64,000 nt of DNA from Cloeon dipterum (lineage: Eukaryota > Arthropoda > Insecta > Ephemeroptera > Baetidae): NCBI RefSeq assembly GCF_949628265.1, contig NC_088787.1, positions 32,600,844 to 32,664,843 of the forward strand, read 5' to 3'. The position numbers and the translations under genes were made by a program. A model generated the notes under the pieces. It saw only the letters and a program-made list of their open reading frames with translations, was not told where the DNA came from and made no database searches. Numbering within the stretch: position 1 is the first letter of the stretch; each line of letters begins with the position of its first letter. Shown here one piece after another: positions 47,118 through 60,163 of the stretch.

Positions 47118-50100
47118 TCACGATTCGCGGGTGACTAGAGACAGCAAGTAGTGTCCGAGCACAACAACAGCTGCGATCGTCCAGCAGGGGGTAGTGGGGG
47201 TGGCCGCCGCCGAAAACACCTCGTTGGTGTTCATGTTTGGAGGCGGCAGCGGGGTGGTCGGCAGCTGGTGCAGACACAAACGCGCGATGTTGGACCGCAC
47301 GGTTAGACAATCATATTTTTCGTTGCCATCGCACACGCAATTTTCCAATTTGGACGCCATTACTTGCCGCATGAGGATGGAGAGTGAGTTGTTGCACCTC
47401 TCGGTGCACTTCTTGCCGTGCACTATGCTCTTGCAGTTGGTCTCATAGAAGCCCAGGGCCCTCGAGCACAAGGTGTCGGCTTGGCATATCAACGTGGCTA
47501 TGCTGCAAGAGACGACGGAGTCCTTGCGAATCGCCTCTTCAACCAGCGGCCGGCAAATTTGCGCCCGTCGCAACTGCCGTTCGCACTTCTCATCTGAGCA
47601 CTTGCACTGAAACATTCAATTGAACACTTATTATTATACAAATATATGGTGTATTTCAATTTTAAAATGAAAATCTATACATCGAAACAATTTGTAACGT
47701 TTTTCGGGGCACACTCCGTTTTTTATCAATTACATTCCTTCGGACAGTTCCCGATTCGTCCAAACTAGTTCCAAATCCAATTTTTTTTCGGGTAAACTAT
47801 ACGAATTGAACTTTTAGGAATGACCGGTTCCTCCATTTGTTGCATTTGAATTTGGTGAGTGATATCGAGTATTAGCAAGTTGCTTGATTCACCTATTCGT
47901 TTCATTATATTATTGTATTTTTTCGCATTTGAGAAATGGCTTTGAGCCCAGTGGTTCACGCCGATGTTGAGGTGATGGGTCACCGACAGTTTCTGATAAA
48001 ATTCGGCGCAATTTGTTCGCCGCTCGCCTTTGGCGCTTGACACACATTATATATGGGTGCATGCGAGGCACGCGAAACAACTGTCGCCGAAAAGGCCCTG
48101 GTTGGAGCCGAGAGTCAATGGTGCGAGACGCAATCGAAACCGACACTCGAAAAGCTGGCTCCGATGTTGCGCTCGCCTTAGATGGCTTATCGCAGCCGGC
48201 GAGAAAAAGTCGCTGCTCGCAACATTAAATGGTTTAATTTCGCACCGCTGATCAAAAAGCAGCTCCTCTCAATCCTCAACACTCCCTTAATAGCCGACGG
48301 TTCGTCCCGCTGGCGTCACTGCCACCGCGCGCGTTTTTTCCTTTTTATTTTCTTTCATCACGAACGGCTCCTATAGCGAGTGTCTCGAGAGAGGAGGAGA
48401 TGTTTCTAATTCTCTTCTCGTGGGACGAGCAGGCGCCTAAAAATAGTTTGGCGTCGCACTCGGCGCTGTGAGGACAGCATACTCGATCGAATTACTCTCA
48501 GCTTTGTCTCTCTTCATCTGAAATTCAGTCTGTTCGTGGGGAGACAATGGAGCGTGCACTCTAATCGCGCACACTCGCCCCTGCCTCTCGGATCCGATTG
48601 TCTTTCCAAGTCGCGTCGCGCCAGCGCCGAAAAAGCAACTAAGTAAAAGCCGTTGATTGTGACCGAGTGTAATTTATTTTGTTATTGAGGAGGTGTGTCC
48701 GCTCATGTTTATTCATTAATCTCTTCATTCGCCGAGCGGTGCCGTGTACATTATAAACAGCCGCGGCGAAGATGGGTGGATTGGACGCGACGCGCTGGCC
48801 TTTGTAATTGCGCTGCTCGTGCGCGCTACAGGAAATTGCTAATTATGAAGAGAGATGCTGCGAATTGACAGTCGTGTGAGAAGAATAAAGTTTAGCGCAT
48901 TTCACTGTGAGAATTTCTCGACTTGATATAATGTCATTTGCGGTAAAACCCAAATCAAAAATTTATTCTCAAGTCAATCTTGTCGAAAACAAAATGAAAA
49001 TTGTGCAGAAGAAAAGCAGAAGGCTGCGTTTCCCAGGAGAACCCTGTATAGCATACATTTAAAACTGTTGCTCAATCTCATTTCTGGAATTTTTGCAACT
49101 TAAAATATATATTTAGATGCATCGGAAAGTGCGCAGAACAACGAGAAATGATAAAGGCGAGATCAGAATTGTTTCAGATTCATTTTCATATCGAGTTCCC
49201 AGTTTTCAAAATATACTTTTAAAATATTTGTGATGTTAAATGTTGTGAATCTAGTGTGGGGTGTGTTTAGAGAAGCAGTAAATTAAACTTATTTCAAACT
49301 CGAATTTCAAAATGGACAAAAATATTCTTAGTATTTAAATTTAATTTATTTCACTGAATCATGCATGATTTGCAAGGTTTACATAATGTGATGGAGAAAT
49401 ATAAACTGAATTGAAATTCTGCGGAATTAGACTTTTAGTCTAATGAGTTTCACGATGAAAAACGAGCTAAATATTCTAGCAAAACTTTTTCCTTGAGGCT
49501 CACATTAAAATGCTATAAAATAGAAGCAACGATATGAATTATTCGTGCTCATTGCGAAAATTTATTCACCACTCAGCCTTAGCTCGGGATTTTGTAACTG
49601 TGCCACCACAAAATTTACGTTCAAATACTTATCTAATGGCGTGTATTAAACATTCTTCTAAGCAAATTAATAAGAGGGGTCTTGGGAGCAAAGCAAACAA
49701 TGCGAGATTCCGCACCGCAACGAGGCGCAGCAAGAGGGAGAAATAAAAGATGCTGCTGCTGGCTGTTTTGCATTGCGAAACAAAGGTCATCGCTGTGTGT
49801 TTGTGCATGCTAGTTGCCGCGGAGATTTGTTCTGGGCACTACATGTGTAACTCAACACCGCACGCAGCTCTTGGAGCTGAAAAATCACTCTGCTCCAGCG
49901 CGCCGATCTCTCTCCGCTTTATAATCCTTTGCCGGTGGATTGCAGATGCACGGAGACCGAACGCGCAGCTAGAGTGTATTGGGTTTCAGCCGAGAAAGAC
50001 CGGGAGCCTGGCCTGCCTGGACAAAAGTGGCCACAATCAGCAACAGCGCGAATCGAATGGCGCAGATTTGCTGCAAACGCGGGGGGCTCTCGTGCACAAT

Positions 50101-51740
50101 ATGTAGAGCTTATGGGATTTTGCTCCGTTTCTTCTGGAGCACAAATTGAGCTCTGCGCAGAGAAAAGGTCCGCTTTTTGTTCTCGATCTGTGCGCGCTGG
50201 AAGCAGGTGTGCCTTGTCTTTTTCAGGCCAACATGGCACGTCTCACTTAATACGCCCAGCGAATTTGCATTGAAAGCCACGCGAATTTATTCCTTTCTTC
50301 CGCCAACTGAATGCGGGATGAAAAGATTTGGACCGATTGTGAGTCTAGAGCCGTATCAGGTGTCTACTTGTGAATCACAAAAGAATGAGAAATCGGGCCA
50401 ATTTTTCCTGTGGGAACGATTAAACTCATTTAAGAAGGCGAGGTAAATTATGTGAAATAAAATTTTAGCAAGGAATGTGAACTCTATATCGGTTAAATTC
50501 ATCTGATTGGTCTTTTTATGAATTTAGAATATTTGCCTCATTTAATCGTGAATGTTGATGCAAAATTACTATTTTGTAACAATGTTGCTGTGATCCAATT
50601 CTTCTAAGCACGGATTTTCCTCATCTTGAGCTGCAAAGTAATTTGCTCTTTGAGTCACATAAAAACGTGTGTTTTGCTGCCACTGCATGAGCCGAGCAAA
50701 TAATCTAACTTCGCCATCAATTCGCGAGCAAACGTTAAAAGCATTCCCGACCTGAGGCCATACACTTATTTTTATATGACGATATTTGGGCTCATAACCA
50801 AAAAGTGGTTGCCATTCCAGGTAAACGTCAATTAAGCAGTTTGCGTAAAAAGCAGCCGGGGAAACTCGCACAAACTCACGCAAGGCGAAGACTCAGAGCG
50901 CAGAGGAGTCAATTGTGCTGCCGAACGGAATTAAATATATATATATTCTTCTTCGAAAAGAGAGAGCATGGTTTTGTGTATATTAAATCATTCCGTGCTG
51001 CGAAATAGCACAAACCTAATTGATATATGTGTTTTTACAATTAATGCTCTCCGGAGGTTTAGTGTGACGTGCAATTCAAAGGAAAATCACTTCCCGATTG
51101 CTGTTTAAGTGCCATAAAACGTAAAAGGTTTGACGCAAGAGCTCCGTTTAGACGTGCCAGTAATTAGGCACATTTTGTATCTTAATTATTCCTCGGAAAA
51201 TTGGCGAGATTTCGTCAATCAAATTGAAAGCAAGCAGATTTTTTAATCTTAAAATTGTTTCTGAGGAACAAAAAGTAATTTTAAAATCAAAGGATCCATT
51301 TTGTTAAGCAAAATTAAAATAATTATTGTTCCTATCGGTTAAAAATTCCAATTTGTTGCACTTATAGTTTTTTGGTTGTAAACAAAACTGATAAAATCTT
51401 AAATCACCAAATAAAAGTAAAAATTCAGGAGTATACTCACGTCCATCATGTGTTTTCCCTGCTCGGTGGATGTTAGCGCTATGAGGGTTTCGTGGCAAGC
51501 CATCGGACAGTAATCCAATCTGTCCTGGCCGTTCAGATAGCTAGCGCACCTCCACATGTAGTTTTGAAGCGCAACGCCACAACCCTCGCGATACATGCAC
51601 AATTGGTGCGCTGCGTCGCACGATATTCGATGTGGCTTCTCTTCAAGAAAGCTCGAGCTGCTGTTAAGCTCAGGATGACGTCTTCCAGACACCAATTGCA
51701 GGAGGAGGATTGAAACCAGGCTGGTAAACCACAGTTTCAT
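47118..51740 (-). CDS. GAS1-like GPI-type protein with two GDNF/GAS1 domains
   Basis: Two exons, 51740-51441 and 47606-47118, give 262 aa across a 3.8-kb intron with GTGAGT-type donor and TTTCAG acceptor. Residues 1-19 are a signal peptide (MKLWFTSLVSILLLQLVSG). Two domains of ten cysteines each follow, about 40-118 and 134-211, with the same spacing style; the second ends SNIARLC, close to the GAS1/GFR-alpha pattern. The first domain is split by the intron just before CKCSDEKC. A proline/threonine linker leads to a C-terminal hydrophobic run (WTIAAVVVLGHYLLSL, from 242), with small residues SAAA at 232-235 as anchor site candidates. Two domains with a GPI tail fit GAS1, which in vertebrates is a Hedgehog co-receptor and can bind RET; function in this animal is inferred only. 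The ATG lies directly after a TTTTTTACAG acceptor, so a 5' UTR exon lies upstream. Confidence 0.87.
47607..51440 (-). other. Large intron of the GAS1-like gene
   Basis: It holds GC-rich patches at about 48000-48880 and 49750-50230 with overlapping open frames in several registers (up to 118 codons), which I read as noncoding. The position and composition would fit enhancers or an internal promoter. No repeat was recognised. Confidence 0.45.
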
Positions 51741-54700
51741 CTGTAAAAAAGATAAGGAAAATGAGTTAATTTTTATAAGTTGCAGGATGAATGGTTTTGT
51801 TTGAATTTTAATCTTTATTTTTCTATTTTCCTCTCATCAAGTTTTTAACATATTAATAACAAGGAAATGAAACAAATTTTTGGATTAACTTGTCACACCG
51901 GAGATGCATGCCAGTGATCTTTATAAATTGGAGCTCGAATATTTAACCAGCACACTTATCTATATTATTTTCTTCACTATTATCTGACAGAATTTTAGAC
52001 ATAATTTGGGCTGTGAAATTTTGAGCTTCCAATCGTTGCGCGACCCAATGAGCACGAATCATATGCAATTTTAAGCAATTTGAACCAAATTGAAAATCAT
52101 CTAAAGCCGTCTAAAGCATATAAAACAGTCTAAACCCGTCTAGATTGACTCAAAATCTGCAAATAATTGTATGATTTTGCTACGCGAGCAGAAATTTTCG
52201 CCAGTTTTAATTTTTAAAGGAATTTTTTCATGCAAAGAGATTTATACAAATCATATATGCTTTCTTTGTGGGTTGGATGGGTCCCAATTGATCAGATACG
52301 TCCCTTCAACCGTCCTATAACTACCCCGTGAACATTGTTCCCAACTTTAAATGAAAAAAGTTTAATATTAAAGTTATATTTTAAAATATTTGCTACATAC
52401 TATCTTGAATTTTTAAATGATATATGTATACTGTTAATTTAGCTCAACAATGTATATTTTATATCGTGAGTTTTTTTCGTGCTTTTGGAGCATTCCTGCT
52501 CGTCAAAAAATGACAAGAACATCAGAAAAAATGAAAAATTGTTGCCGAAAATCGTTTTAATTATGTATCAATAAAACCGTTTAAATCGGCTCAGAAACCG
52601 TCTATTTTTGTACCATATAACAGGTTAAAAATAGTCTTCTGATTTCCGAAAAACGTCTTATTTTCACATCTATATAGACATGATAGCTGTATCTATTTTA
52701 ATTACCAAAATAAATTTCTTAATAAATTTGCTGGTAATTGTATAAGCTGTTACATCTGGCCGACATACAAATCATGTAAGAGGAATTCCAATACTGCGCT
52801 CAACCGAATCAGAACCGCATACTCCATCGTCTATGTATGTATATAGCCGAGACATAAGTACCGAATCTCATGATGAAACCGAGCACGCCCAGGCTCTGCT
52901 TTAAAAGCCCAATTTCTCTCCTTGAGAAGTTGAGAGAGAAACTCCGATTCCGTCTTCTGATAACACCGGCCGGCATCAAACAAATATCAGAGCACTAATC
53001 GTCTGGAGGTGAATTAGCTTTTTGGGCACTGCAGGGGTCGGACGACTTCATTAGAAAAAGAACCCTTTTCATACGCTTTTATCAAGACAACACCCGACAT
53101 ACCCTTCGTGGATGAAAGCAGCCAGACACGCAGAGGAGCTTCATCAATTATCTCCGCTGCTCGTAAATTATCAAGAGACGCGCAACCCTTATCACTGATG
53201 ACGTTTGTAGAAGATTTTATTCTTTTTATAATATACACAAAAAATTTGGTGACAAAGCTTGTTAGGATAGCAATAGTGAATGCAGTGTTTATTAAATTTT
53301 CTATTTAGGCACGGTAAACATGAAAATTTCTGAAATAAGAATTAAATAATTGTTTAAAAATACGATATTAATATTGGTATAGCAGAAATGTAAATTCTCA
53401 TAGAAGAGAAAAACTTAGTCGAAAAATAAATCATATGTGCATTAGATTTTTAGAGCAAGAGTCGTGCTGAGAGAGCGCCCTTATGGCTGCTGTCATCCGA
53501 GACCATATGCTGGAGCAGCCTTAAAATCAAATGGGCACTGCAGCAGAACAACGTGATGCAGATGCACATGTAACACGAGATTGTGCTGGTTCCAAGAGAG
53601 CAGCTTGAGAAAAGCAGAGCGCTTCGTTGTTTTTTATAGCCCCAGCAGCAAGGGGATGGGGAGGACGTGTGAGCCAAAAGATGTTGCTTTTTTAATGCTC
53701 TCTAGCTCGCAGTTATACGACGATCAGATTGCCTGATATGATACTCTGCACGCCGTCTTTTAGCGCGTATACGCAGCAGCGTATAAAATTTTGAATCAGA
53801 AACATTAAGTCTCTTTTTTCTGCCTCCTTTTGCAGCAGTGGAAACATAAGAGCAATTCTTAGAACAAGATAAATATGGTTTATGCAGCATTTGCATACGA
53901 GTTTTAGCTCGAGACAAGACGTTTCAACAAATATCTAGTTGAATATTTTTTAAGAGCTCACCATTTATGAAAAAAGCAAAACATGAACTTATAAACACAA
54001 ATTATGATTATATTTAATTTAGCTAAGGTATGGACCATGCTCAATTAATTCGGTATTCAGAGATGTGGCAGAATATTTGCTCACTAGTAGCAGCAGTATT
54101 AGAGTGTGAAATAATGACTGTTTTCAATCAAAATATGACACTGAAAAAAAAGACTTATTTTTTAATGCTGGGAGGAATAATTATAAAATTCCGCAGACCG
54201 ACAAATGTGTTACTTTTTAAACAAAACTTTTAGCACAATATTCTGCAGCAACTTTTCGAGGCATAAATATTGCCAAGATTATCCCCTACACACGAGAGGA
54301 ACGCAATAATCACAAGGAATGACAGTTAAAGACGCAGCATGTAATAATCTCGAATTGCGCGAAATTAAGCCTCTCGTCCATGATGCATGATTTATCCAGT
54401 TTTAAATCTCACGCGCGTCCTTAACACCAGCAGTGGATATAAATTAAATATTTTACCTCGGCGTTTCGCAAAATAAGATAAATATCGCACATAAAACAAA
54501 CGCCATAAATCCACACGGGGGACAAACCAGCTTTGTGAATCGCGCGCGGTTCCATAATCAGAGCCAGGCATCACTATGCCGTCCAGCTGCGCGAATTAAA
54601 ATGTACTGCAGCCTTATTTACTTGACTAACGATTCCAAACTCAATGCACACAAATACTGCAATTTCAACATTTTTTTAGAAGAACAACATTTAAAAAATA

Positions 54701-57700
54701 AATATATATATAGTGAGCCCCTTTTAGGAAAAATTGTGAATTAAATTTTCCAATTTATTTCCCTTCATAGCCAATTAAAATAGAGATATATGTAACCAAT
54801 TATTTAGGTGTTAGTTTTTAGATTTTATGAATTCCGATCTTCCCCAATTTATGGACTTTATTGAGTATAAACAAGACTCAGAAATGAACTCGCTAATACT
54901 GCTAAAACCTATTTTTGAACCCTTTTGCTTAAAACAATATTTTTCCCACTCTAAAGTTGACTTTTTGGACGGTTGTTTATAATTTTTACATTTTAATTGA
55001 TTTTCCAGGAAAAATTGTTGACTTCAGAGTTTACTTGGTGACATGAGATTAAAATTGGAAGAGTATTTTTTGGATCACAATTTCATTGATTGTAAAAATT
55101 CTGTTGTTTGTTTTCGTGAGCAAGACCATGAAATAAGAGAAGACTGAAATTTCCAAGTCTACAGGTCCTTTTTTGCTGGATGTGAATGAAAATGCTGCCG
55201 GGAAATGCTCTGATTATATATAGATAAAAGCCTTTGGCAGTGCGGCGATGCCACAGGTGGTGGGCGACCAGGCACTCGCTCGCTCGCTCGCTCACTCACT
55301 CACCAGAAAATAAAGCCTGCGTGGCCCATGGTCGGACAAACGATGAGTTGTTTTTCTTAGTATCCAGTTTCAAAATACGGCAAAAAAACGCGCGCGCACC
55401 GCATGCAAACGGCCGGCGCGCGAAATAACAGTTATTTTTTCGTCTCTCAATAATTTCTGCTTCCCCGAACAATGAAGGCAGCAATTAAATAATGGTTACC
55501 GATACGTCTTATGCGAGTAGAGGTCATTAAATCGAGAGTCACGTACCACCTCCGTTTGTAAGTACAGCGCAAACATTTCCATGTGTGTACGAGAGCCGTG
55601 CACAGGCGTCATAAACCTGTCGTGCAGCGCCGGTAATGTCTCAATACGCCAAGCCACTTTCCGCGCTTCCAAAGCTTCCCCGGGAGAATTTTCAAAAGAA
55701 GAATCTCTGGAATTTTAATGATCTTCCCGACTGGCTTTGTATATAAATACAATCCGACTCGCCTGGACCAAAGTTGAACGCACACAAACATGACATAGAC
55801 ACAAACATGAGAATAATGGGGAAAATGTTTTGAATTCTATTGTTGAAATAATATTATTTACTCTGGGAATCAACCCTCGTCTTATAAGTAATTTGCAAAC
55901 AAGCTTTGGGCTGCTTATTTTGTTGGTACTGTTTATCCTTTATTTTCAAACACATTTAAATTAGATCAAAAAGGGAAAATGAAAATTTGAATATTTGTAG
56001 CTTTCTAATTCAGGATCAAATTTGTTAAATACCAAGCTGACGGATTTATGCAGTAAAAACACGGTAAAAATGAGAAAATAAACGAATAGCAGTTTCCGAA
56101 ATTCAACAACATAAAATGATGAAACTAATATTATTGTGAATTTAGGATCAAATCACATCTGTTATTTGTAATGAGGATAGTTCGATGCTGATATTATTGA
56201 ATGCTCATCCTTGTGTCCTAAATCACTCACCCTTCCGACAAATTTTCTAATGTCCCACTCTATTCTAATTCTCTTTGAATCACTTTACAGAAATTAGACC
56301 AATTCTTCAATCTTTCAGAGTGTATTTTAACAAAGTAATTATTATTATAATCTTTATTGACTCCTGGCGAGGCCGTATACATTAGAGAAAATTATACAAA
56401 ATTGTGTTTGAATCCCTGCTCTAAAAAATCGAAGTATTAAATTTAAATAATGTCTCTTTCACTGATTATAATATTTAAAAATGAACTTTCAATACTATTA
56501 TTACTCTGTGTCTGACGATGGTTAAAAATTCCACCCTTTCGCTTGCAAGCAGACACGCACGATCGGCACCCTTTTGAGAGAAAGCAACCCTTAAGCCCTG
56601 CTGCGAAGATCTCCCCCAACCCTACGTATGTCTCTTACCTTGGACCTAGCGTTGGTCAAGGGCCGAGGAGGGTCAAAGTCGGCGCGAAGAGCGCAGACAC
56701 ATCACCACGCGAGGGAGAACGATGGTAGACTTGTTCCTCGCACGAACGCCGCTCAACGTATGCTCTAGCTCCGTGCGCGGCGGCCGAATTGAGTTGTGAG
56801 GCATGACAGCAGCCAAGCTCCGCCTCGGACGTTGCCATCTCTTCATCCCCTCCCCGCCGCCAGCATCTCGGAGGCTGCAGCGCGGGGTACAGCACGCACA
56901 CACACACACACACACACTCCGTCAGGTACAGCCGCGGCCTGGCCTGCCCTGCCGCGCATAATAAAGAAATTCAGCGTCGCTCGTTCGTGATGCCGTATGT
57001 AATTTTTACATTACGCGCGGCTGTAATTGCCTCACACACATCTTTTTATTGCTCTTTAATAGGCGTCCTCCGCTTAATTAAGTTAGCTCTCGCGCATACC
57101 AATCGACCGTATACCTTCCTGCGCAACACTAATATCTGTTTTTATCGGTGCTCCCTCCGATTTTATTTCCTCAGGCTAATATCATTGTGCGATGAGGGTA
57201 ATCATTTTTCTTCTGCTGACGACAGTCGCTGGAATTGAGATATTACTCAAGATACTGCGTTAATTAAGCTTAATTATTCATAAAAATGAATGTTGCCCAA
57301 ACAAGGAAGTTAATTCCCTTAATTGGGCATTCTTTGAATTGGCACTGTCGAGGCCATATTTCGAGTCCAGCCCAGCCCGAATATGAGAGAGGTGACACTG
57401 GAGCCGACCGCTAAAGCTTATCGCAGACTCTGAGTAGGAGGAACGCGGCACTCTAAATTTTTGTCAAGCCTCTAAATGGTCAGGCCCATCAGAATTAGAT
57501 CTATAGAGGTTGGTTGGTTTATATTGATTTTAACCTCAAAATTATTGGACCTTTTTGGGCCCATTTTCTAATCGCGATGAAAAAGAATACATTTTTTTCT
57601 ATCAATTAGTGTCACACCAAGCACATCAACTTATGATTTCACAAAGAGCAGGTTTTAATAACAAAATGGAAAAACAATAAAAAATGCATACCGAAAATTT

Positions 57701-58068
57701 TACGATAAATATCAATTAATATAATATGTGGTGTTATGCTATATAGATCTCTGATGCAAGCAGACGAAGATTTTTCTGTATAAATCGTGATCAACTTGAA
57801 GATATTAAAACAAAAGGAGTATATACTATAATTGGAATGACGAAATTTTTGTTTGTTTTTAAACCCAAAGTGAAAATAGGCAAATTGGAAAATAGATCAT
57901 AAATAGGTCTTGTATATAAAATACTTGCCAAATACTGATATGATAGACTGATTTTACTATTCCCTCTGTTATCAAATACAAAAAAAATGCTTTGTTATAT
58001 TTTTGTTATGTTCTGGATGTGAATGTATGGGGCACAGTTGCCCTGCTGATCCGTAATAAACCAAAATT
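51741..58068. other. Upstream region of the GAS1-like gene
   Basis: The 5' UTR exon and promoter of the GAS1-like gene should lie here or beyond, because a splice acceptor precedes its start codon. Best candidates are the GC-rich stretches near 55240-55440 and 56540-57000. Short CCGTCTAAA-like repeats occur at about 52108-52145. A CTCG/CTCA simple repeat lies at about 55268-55300. No other gene is supported. Confidence 0.45.
56897..56917. repeat. CA microsatellite
   Basis: About ten CA units at the edge of a GC-rich island. Confidence 0.9.
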
Positions 58069-58236
58069 TGAATCTAAAATAAATAACAATAAAAACCCTT
58101 TGTGTGAGAAAAATATAAAATACATTCATACAATGTAATATTTTCATTCATACGACCGTTTACAATGCAATATTTACATTTTCTATTTTTCTCACGCAAA
58201 GGGTTTGTATATTATCATTATTTCGGATTTAAGACA
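58069..58236. repeat. Imperfect foldback (inverted repeat)
   Basis: AAACCCTTTGTGTGAGAAAA starting at 58093 pairs with TTTTCTCACGCAAAGGGTTT ending near 58205 (two arms, one mismatch), and pairing continues more weakly on both sides (for example ACAATGTAATATT with AATGCAATATTT and AATAACAATA with TATTATCATT). The arms are about 70-80 bp with a small centre. It may be a miniature transposon or an RNA hairpin source. Confidence 0.7.
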
Positions 58237-59765
58237 CACACGTGACCAATTAGACTGCTAAATAATGTTTCGCACACAATGTATTCAATTCCCCTTCTGG
58301 CTAGGATTTCGCCGAAAACAAAAAGCGCTTTATTGACACACGCTTCCTTCGAAATTCATGATTCGATAAGCACCGCGCGTGTCACGCGAACAAAGCAACA
58401 AAATTTGCAGCTTCTGATGTTCTACAGTCGGGGACACAATCGAAATGCTAAATTGCAGGAGCGAGTGCAGATTTTTCGACCATTGGAATAAAGAGGAAAT
58501 CGATGGATGAATAGACAGCAGACAGCCGGGCGTGTGTTGCTAGAGCTTTATTCAGCCGGAGAGAGAGAAGAATATACATATATAAATGGGCTTGGCTGAT
58601 GCAGGCAAAAGCCATTCATTTATTAGCGACTCATTGTTCTGAGCACACGATTTATTTTACATGTGCGTCTTTCGCAGGCATTGACATCTATTGAGAAACG
58701 ACTGCGCGCGAGAGAGCAAGAATGAATTCATTTTGAATAATATGCTGTAACACCGACGCCGCCGTGTGCACTTTTATTCCTTTTATAATGAGATCAAGCC
58801 AGAGAGTATTGAGAAAACGAGTTTTCTGAGCGCTTGGAAACAACCTGAGTGCGCACCTTTTTATCTTTGCCCTCTCAGCGAGAAATATTGTTCTTAACAT
58901 GTCAATCATGGCACCATTGTCTGCAGCATCAGCATATGGAATGTCCGATGCTCTATACAAAAGCATTCCAAACGACATCTATTTTCGATGACAGTTCATG
59001 ATTGGAATCAATAAAAACTTAAATTAAAATTATTGGAGTCATGCTGTGCTTTGTAATAATAAAAGCCTCATTTCATATTTTGCGTGTGATTATCAGTCTC
59101 TAGAGCAGCTATTAAGTTAAAACTAAATAAAGATGTGACAATTAATTTATACAGAATAAATAATGATGTTGGACTGTTCAGAAAAAAATACAAAATGTTC
59201 CTATATGGTCAAAATTGTTTTTGTTCTTGAATTGTATGGCCAGCTGTTCCAGGCTCTAAGCCCTAATTCAGCAGTGCTTCAAGTGCAAAACAAAATTGAT
59301 TCCACAAAATGAATTTAAAATCACTACTCTTTGAAAATGATAACAGGATACTCGTTGCTATAGTTTTTAGTCAAATCAAAAAGAGAGCAAGTGATGAAAA
59401 TCTGAGAAACTCCTCTAGTGTCATTCTTCTAATCTGCAATTGATCTTATGCAATTCAAGAAGATTTTTTCAGGAAAATCTTGAATGTGAATATGTGTGGA
59501 AAGCAGACCGTTGGAAGGTCAGCTCAGGTTCAAACAGAGGGTATGTGCGTATTTGAAGGAACGAGAGAAAATAATAAAATTCCTCAGACCATGTGTGTAC
59601 ATGACAGGGCCGGATTATCAGGGTGTGAGTATATAATGAGAATTCCCACAGGCGTGAGCACCAGAGGGGACCCATACCAAGATGTCTTACTTAGTGGGCT
59701 CTTTTTAGAAATCGTTGCCTATAGTTTTCTACACATTTTCTCTGGCCTACACATTTTCTCTGATT
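58237..59765. other. Noncoding region between foldback and retroposon
   Basis: AT-rich with no supported gene. A 96-codon open frame on the minus strand (58978-58688) lacks recognisable domains. A 16-bp direct repeat CTACACATTTTCTCTG occurs at about 59728-59763. Confidence 0.4.
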
Positions 59766-59772
59766 AATATTC

Positions 59773-60156
59773 TCTCAGGAGTGTCAAAGCAATGAGAGGT
59801 ATTTGAGCAGTTCGCAGATCTAATACTGGCTACCCAATGTCAGAAATGGCAAAAGGTGGTTAGTTTAGTGACTCGAAATGCTCAAATAGCTCAACGGGCT
59901 GGGAGGCGCAGCGGCGCCGACTCGCTACTTGCTGGTTTGCACCTTTCCAGCATGCGTGATTTGGCTTCACGGGACGAATGTCTAGCGTTTCAATGCAGTC
60001 CTCGGTGCGGAGGCAAGTGGCCCTTGAGTGGGCCTGGTGCGCCCATGTTATCCGTTCGCGGTGTTATTGGCACCCGGGTTTCAGCATTCGTGCTAGTGCA
60101 GTGCGCGCCCTTCCCGGTCCAAGAGGACAGGGATAAAAAAGAGCAAAAAAAATAAA
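59773..60156 (+). mobile_element. Retroposon-like (SINE or LINE end) element with A-rich tail
   Basis: A GC-rich body of about 360 bp stands out from AT-rich flanks and ends in an A-rich run (about 60136-60158). AATATTC is found at 59766-59772 and 60157-60163, a 7-bp direct repeat as left by target-primed insertion. The first 140 bp recur in the Crag intron at 8542-8681. TAGCTCAACGGG near 59888 resembles a tRNA A-box, but no B-box was found, so the class is open: a tRNA-like SINE or a 5'-truncated LINE. Confidence 0.6.
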
Positions 60157-60163
60157 AATATTC

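Noticed and set aside
49750..50273. Overlapping frames of 118, 106 and 114 codons in the GAS1-like intron
   Set aside because: Both strands are open in the same GC-rich patch; the 118-codon frame begins with a hydrophobic stretch but has no recognisable domain.
50569..50883. 104-codon minus-strand frame
   Set aside because: No homology recognised, no splice context, and it lies in intronic DNA; kept only as a weak possibility.
59870..59910. Possible tRNA gene at TAGCTCAACGGG
   Set aside because: There is an A-box-like word but no B-box or cloverleaf downstream.
59856..60155. 99-codon frame in the retroposon
   Set aside because: It follows from the GC-rich repeat body and runs into the A-rich tail; not a gene.
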